Source: Chionis minor
Lineage: Eukaryota; Chordata; Aves; Charadriiformes; Chionididae
Assembly (NCBI GenBank): GCA_013398295.1
Contig: VZSF01001384.1
Span: 186,001 to 250,000 of the forward strand
Length of the DNA stretch: 64,000 nucleotides
Direction: 5' to 3'
Shown here piece after piece: positions 61,028 through 64,000 of this stretch. The notes under the pieces were generated by a model. The model did no database searches and was not told where the DNA came from. It saw only the letters and a program-made list of their open reading frames with translations. Numbering within the stretch: position 1 is the first letter of the stretch; the number at the start of each line of letters is the position of its first letter. The position numbers and the translations under genes are program-made.

Positions 61028-64000
61028 AAAATTCTAAGTGAAAATAACTTTCAATTACTCTGCTAGTGCTCTTAAAAAACCCCATGGGCATCCGTTAAGT
61101 GAAATTGTGAAATTAAGTTTGTTTGTTTGGAGTTTTTTTAAGCATAACGGGATGGAGACAGCAGTCCAAAGATTAACTTGCAATGTTGCCACTGTTGATG
61201 GAAAATTCGACAGAAAGCTTTGCTTAGATAGACAAAGGTGTAAAATCAAAACCTTCACATTCATTTTAGATATTAGTAATATTTAAGTGTGAGAAAGATA
61301 TTAGTCCCCTTAATAACTGGACTTTCGCAAAAGGAGAATATTTGAGAGAAAAAAATAGTTGAATTTATTGGTATTTATCATGAATCTTCTAGATATATGG
61401 GAAAAAATGTGAAATATACTGTAGAAATTTCATCACTGAGGGAGAACTGAATAGGCATGTGATCATACAAACCTTTTCCACCTGTATTGATTAAAGATAG
61501 TACTCTAAAAATTCTTAGTCAATAGATGTTTTTCAAAACTGTTTCATTATAGGCGCTTAGAAACTGTCGGAGTATGTCTTAATACTGTTCTTTATTAAAC
61601 AAGATGTACAGGGTGTACAATAAGACTCAGAGGCACTTCCATCCTAAACAGATAACATTCTTGTAGTTTGGATTAATCACTTTAGGTAAAATATATTGCA
61701 AGAAAAAATCTAGAAGTAAATTCCCAATCAGATAGGTTTCAGAGTTCATAATGTGCTTGCAGAAACAAGTTAAAACTAGCTATTCAACCTTTTAGACAAA
61801 AGGTATTTTATTAAAATAAGTGTCAAGATGACAAAAGTAGTCAAGACAATAATTTAATATTCAGCTAAATAATGATGTGCTAATGTAACAAGTAAAAAAG
61901 ATCATTCCTTCCCTACAGATCATGTTAATGTCTGCTGCCTACAGAAGACAGAAATTAACCTTACATCTGTGTAGTCTTTTCTGACTCTTCTCGGAAAAAC
62001 ATTGTTTAACTTAAATTAGGATATATTTCCTTGCTCCTTTTACAATAAAGAACTTCAACCGTCTTTACATAAGGTAAACCAAAAGGGAGTCTGTTTTGGA
62101 AAATAATGTTCCCTAAAATTTCAAGACATCCACAGATCAATAAACCTTTTTCTTTTCCAGTATTTAAGGGGCTGTGAGACCTTATTAGTCTCACTACCCA
62201 TCACATTGGGCCTCTCTCTTTTCACTTTGATCTTTTGTCTGACTTTCTTGAAATGGTCCACGGTAATTCCTTTAGAATACAGTGATTGATGCTGATGAGA
62301 GAAGGAGGCATTAATTGCAGGATGCCATAATAGATAACATGACAAACAAGCTATTCAAGCCAAGAAAGTTATTTTTGCTTTCCACCGGAATTCTAATGAA
62401 GAGAAAAATGCCTTACTGACCATGCATGCCAAGAGTTACAAAACAATAGAGATCACTGAATTAATATGTTAACCTGGTGGAACATTATAACTGTTGTTTG
62501 TATTTTTCTTGGGTTTTTTTTACAGTAATAAAAGCAAATAGATAAGTTCAGAGTAAATTATAAGAGTGAAAATAGAGCTAGTTAACTATTGTTTGTTTAC
62601 TAGGCATTTTGTCCTTCCTTCTTTTGAGACAGGAGCATTTCTTTGCCACTGCCAGCAACCGATGTTGTAGAAATTGTTCTGAAAACACCAAAACGCAAGT
62701 GTCGAATGCTTCAGTGGCTGAATGTGGCAAACCACTTCCTTTCTGTGACTTCAGGAGGCAAGAGTGAGACAAAAGTATCTAAAAATCTGAGTAATATTAG
62801 TGCAGATAAAGAATTGAGAAACAAGGGTAAATAGAAATGAATCTCATTGTTAATTATGTTTCATTTATTCTAACTTCTTTTATACATACCAATATAGTTG
62901 TTGCTGGTGGTGGTAGAAGTAGTAGCATATTGTTGTTCATTTATTATGATTTGTGGATCTTCTCATGAAGAAAGCAGTAAACAAAATAGTAATATACCCT
63001 GCCTTGGGAGTTATAGTCGGCACAACTCCATATTAATAATTCCATATTAATAAAGTTGGGCTGGAGTCAGCAAACAGAGAAATATGCTGACTGGCTGAGG
63101 ATGTCGTGTAAGGAAGGTGAAACCACTTTTCTTCCTCAAATCTGTCCTCTTGAAGGCAAGTTTACAGCTCAGTACTATATATATTTCTCTCATTCTACAA
63201 GGAAGTAATTTTTTCCTTCTGATTAATCAGATTTCTCTGTTTCCCATTATTACGAGTTTCTTAAAAAGAAATTCCCATTATGTAACTGTTGTGATACACA
63301 ACACATGCATACTTAATTAACTGGTTTAATTTACTAGACATGTAATCTGTGATAAATAGCCCACCACAAAATGGTCACACTTTCAACTGTTGTTCTGTAT
63401 CACAGAAAGATTAATGGCACGACTGTAGTATGGGAACAGACTGTTCAAATTAGTCTTTGATTGCTTTACAGTGTTCTGTGCATTACCCTAAATATTTTTA
63501 TTCATGCTTTGTTCACACAGTTTTCTAAAATATATGCTGATCTTCTTCAGGAATTCTGGCTGTTGTCCATTCCTATGATGGTCTCTAGCAAGTAGAACCT
63601 CATAATTTCAGCCTTTAATTTTGATCTGCCTGTAGGTTTGCTGCTTTAAAAAAACACTAAAATTGTGGAAAGAAAAGATTTCTCAAGACACACAGATCTG
63701 TCCCTTCATCTCATGGATCCAATCACCTGCTACACAGCTGTAGAAAAGAGCAGTAATTGTGCTCATGATGCATTTTGCAAGAAACCATCTCTATTCAAGG
63801 AATCTTACTCCCTTTTTTCTTTTGTTAAGAAAATTGCAGTGCCTTCCAGTAATATGAGACTGACAGTGGATGAATTTGGAGACATTCAGATGATTCAGTT
63901 TGTTCCAAATTCTTATACCAGCCTTCTCCATAGCCCTGTGCAAATATCATCTTTTTGTGCCTTCATTTGGACAATAGAATTCATACATTTTTAGAATTTT

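Larger units (their letters stand above)
47070..64000 (-). other. SNTG1: SNTG1 intron, partial (upstream of the first exon seen here)
   Basis: At least 16.9 kb of intron 5' of the 46953-47069 exon. I looked for the preceding SNTG1 exon (linker segment ending about NFPVNQQ) and could not find it. The only identified transposon is a very short CR1 relic at 51452-51560. It has small tandem repeats, a perfect 11-bp inverted repeat near 59.53 kb and one undetermined base. The ORFs near 62.6 kb and 63.7 kb have no recognisable homology. Confidence 0.8.

Noticed and set aside
63665..63994. 109-codon plus-strand ORF near the right edge
   Set aside because: No recognisable motif, opposite strand to the host gene and reaching almost to the window edge; insufficient support for a gene.
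1..64000. tRNA, rRNA, snRNA genes or CRISPR arrays
   Set aside because: No cloverleaf with A/B boxes, no U6 or 5S-like sequence and no regularly spaced repeats were seen.

Overview
This window is vertebrate nuclear DNA, almost certainly from a bird. It is AT-rich and intron-dominated. It carries at least seven fragments of CR1, the dominant avian LINE, several ending in the diagnostic 3' ATTCTATG-type octamer repeats. It also holds one solo LTR of the avian ERVL type, with TGTCCTGGTTTG at its 5' end and ACCACGACA at its 3' end. There is no sign of prokaryotic gene organisation. Most long open frames are chance ORFs in intron DNA.

The only protein-coding gene I can support is gamma-1-syntrophin (SNTG1), on the minus strand, with five internal coding exons. 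In transcription order they are 47069-46953, 42528-42457, 29189-29037, 22157-22065 and 7060-6950. Each is bounded by canonical AG and GT splice dinucleotides, and all five begin and end in phase 0. Joined, they give 182 uninterrupted codons matching the family from the start of the PH domain into the C-terminal syntrophin-unique region. By my recollection of the human protein this is about residues 284 to 465 of 517. The upstream exons (N-terminus, PDZ domain, first part of the linker) should lie beyond base 64000. The last coding exon (about 52 residues) should lie before base 1.

Region by region: 1-6949 is the start of a downstream intron with one CR1 copy in gene-sense orientation (3331-3969) and a TAAT-rich patch. 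7061-22064 is a 15.0 kb intron with two neighbouring CR1 fragments and an AAT microsatellite that ends about 30 bases from an exon. 22158-29036 is a 6.9 kb intron with a CR1 copy, the ERVL-type solo LTR (23928-24649) and a 30-bp tandem duplication. 29190-42456 is a 13.3 kb intron with one CR1 copy and small repeats. 42529-46952 is a 4.4 kb intron with a short CR1 3' end. 47070-64000 is intron with a very short CR1 relic, one undetermined base (54533) and a perfect hairpin near 59.5 kb.

I found no RNA genes, CRISPR arrays, operons or clearly novel system. The most useful points are the all-phase-0 exon chain, the sense-oriented LTR with recognisable TATA and polyadenylation signals, the antisense bias of the CR1 insertions, and a few small structures that the annotation does not explain.
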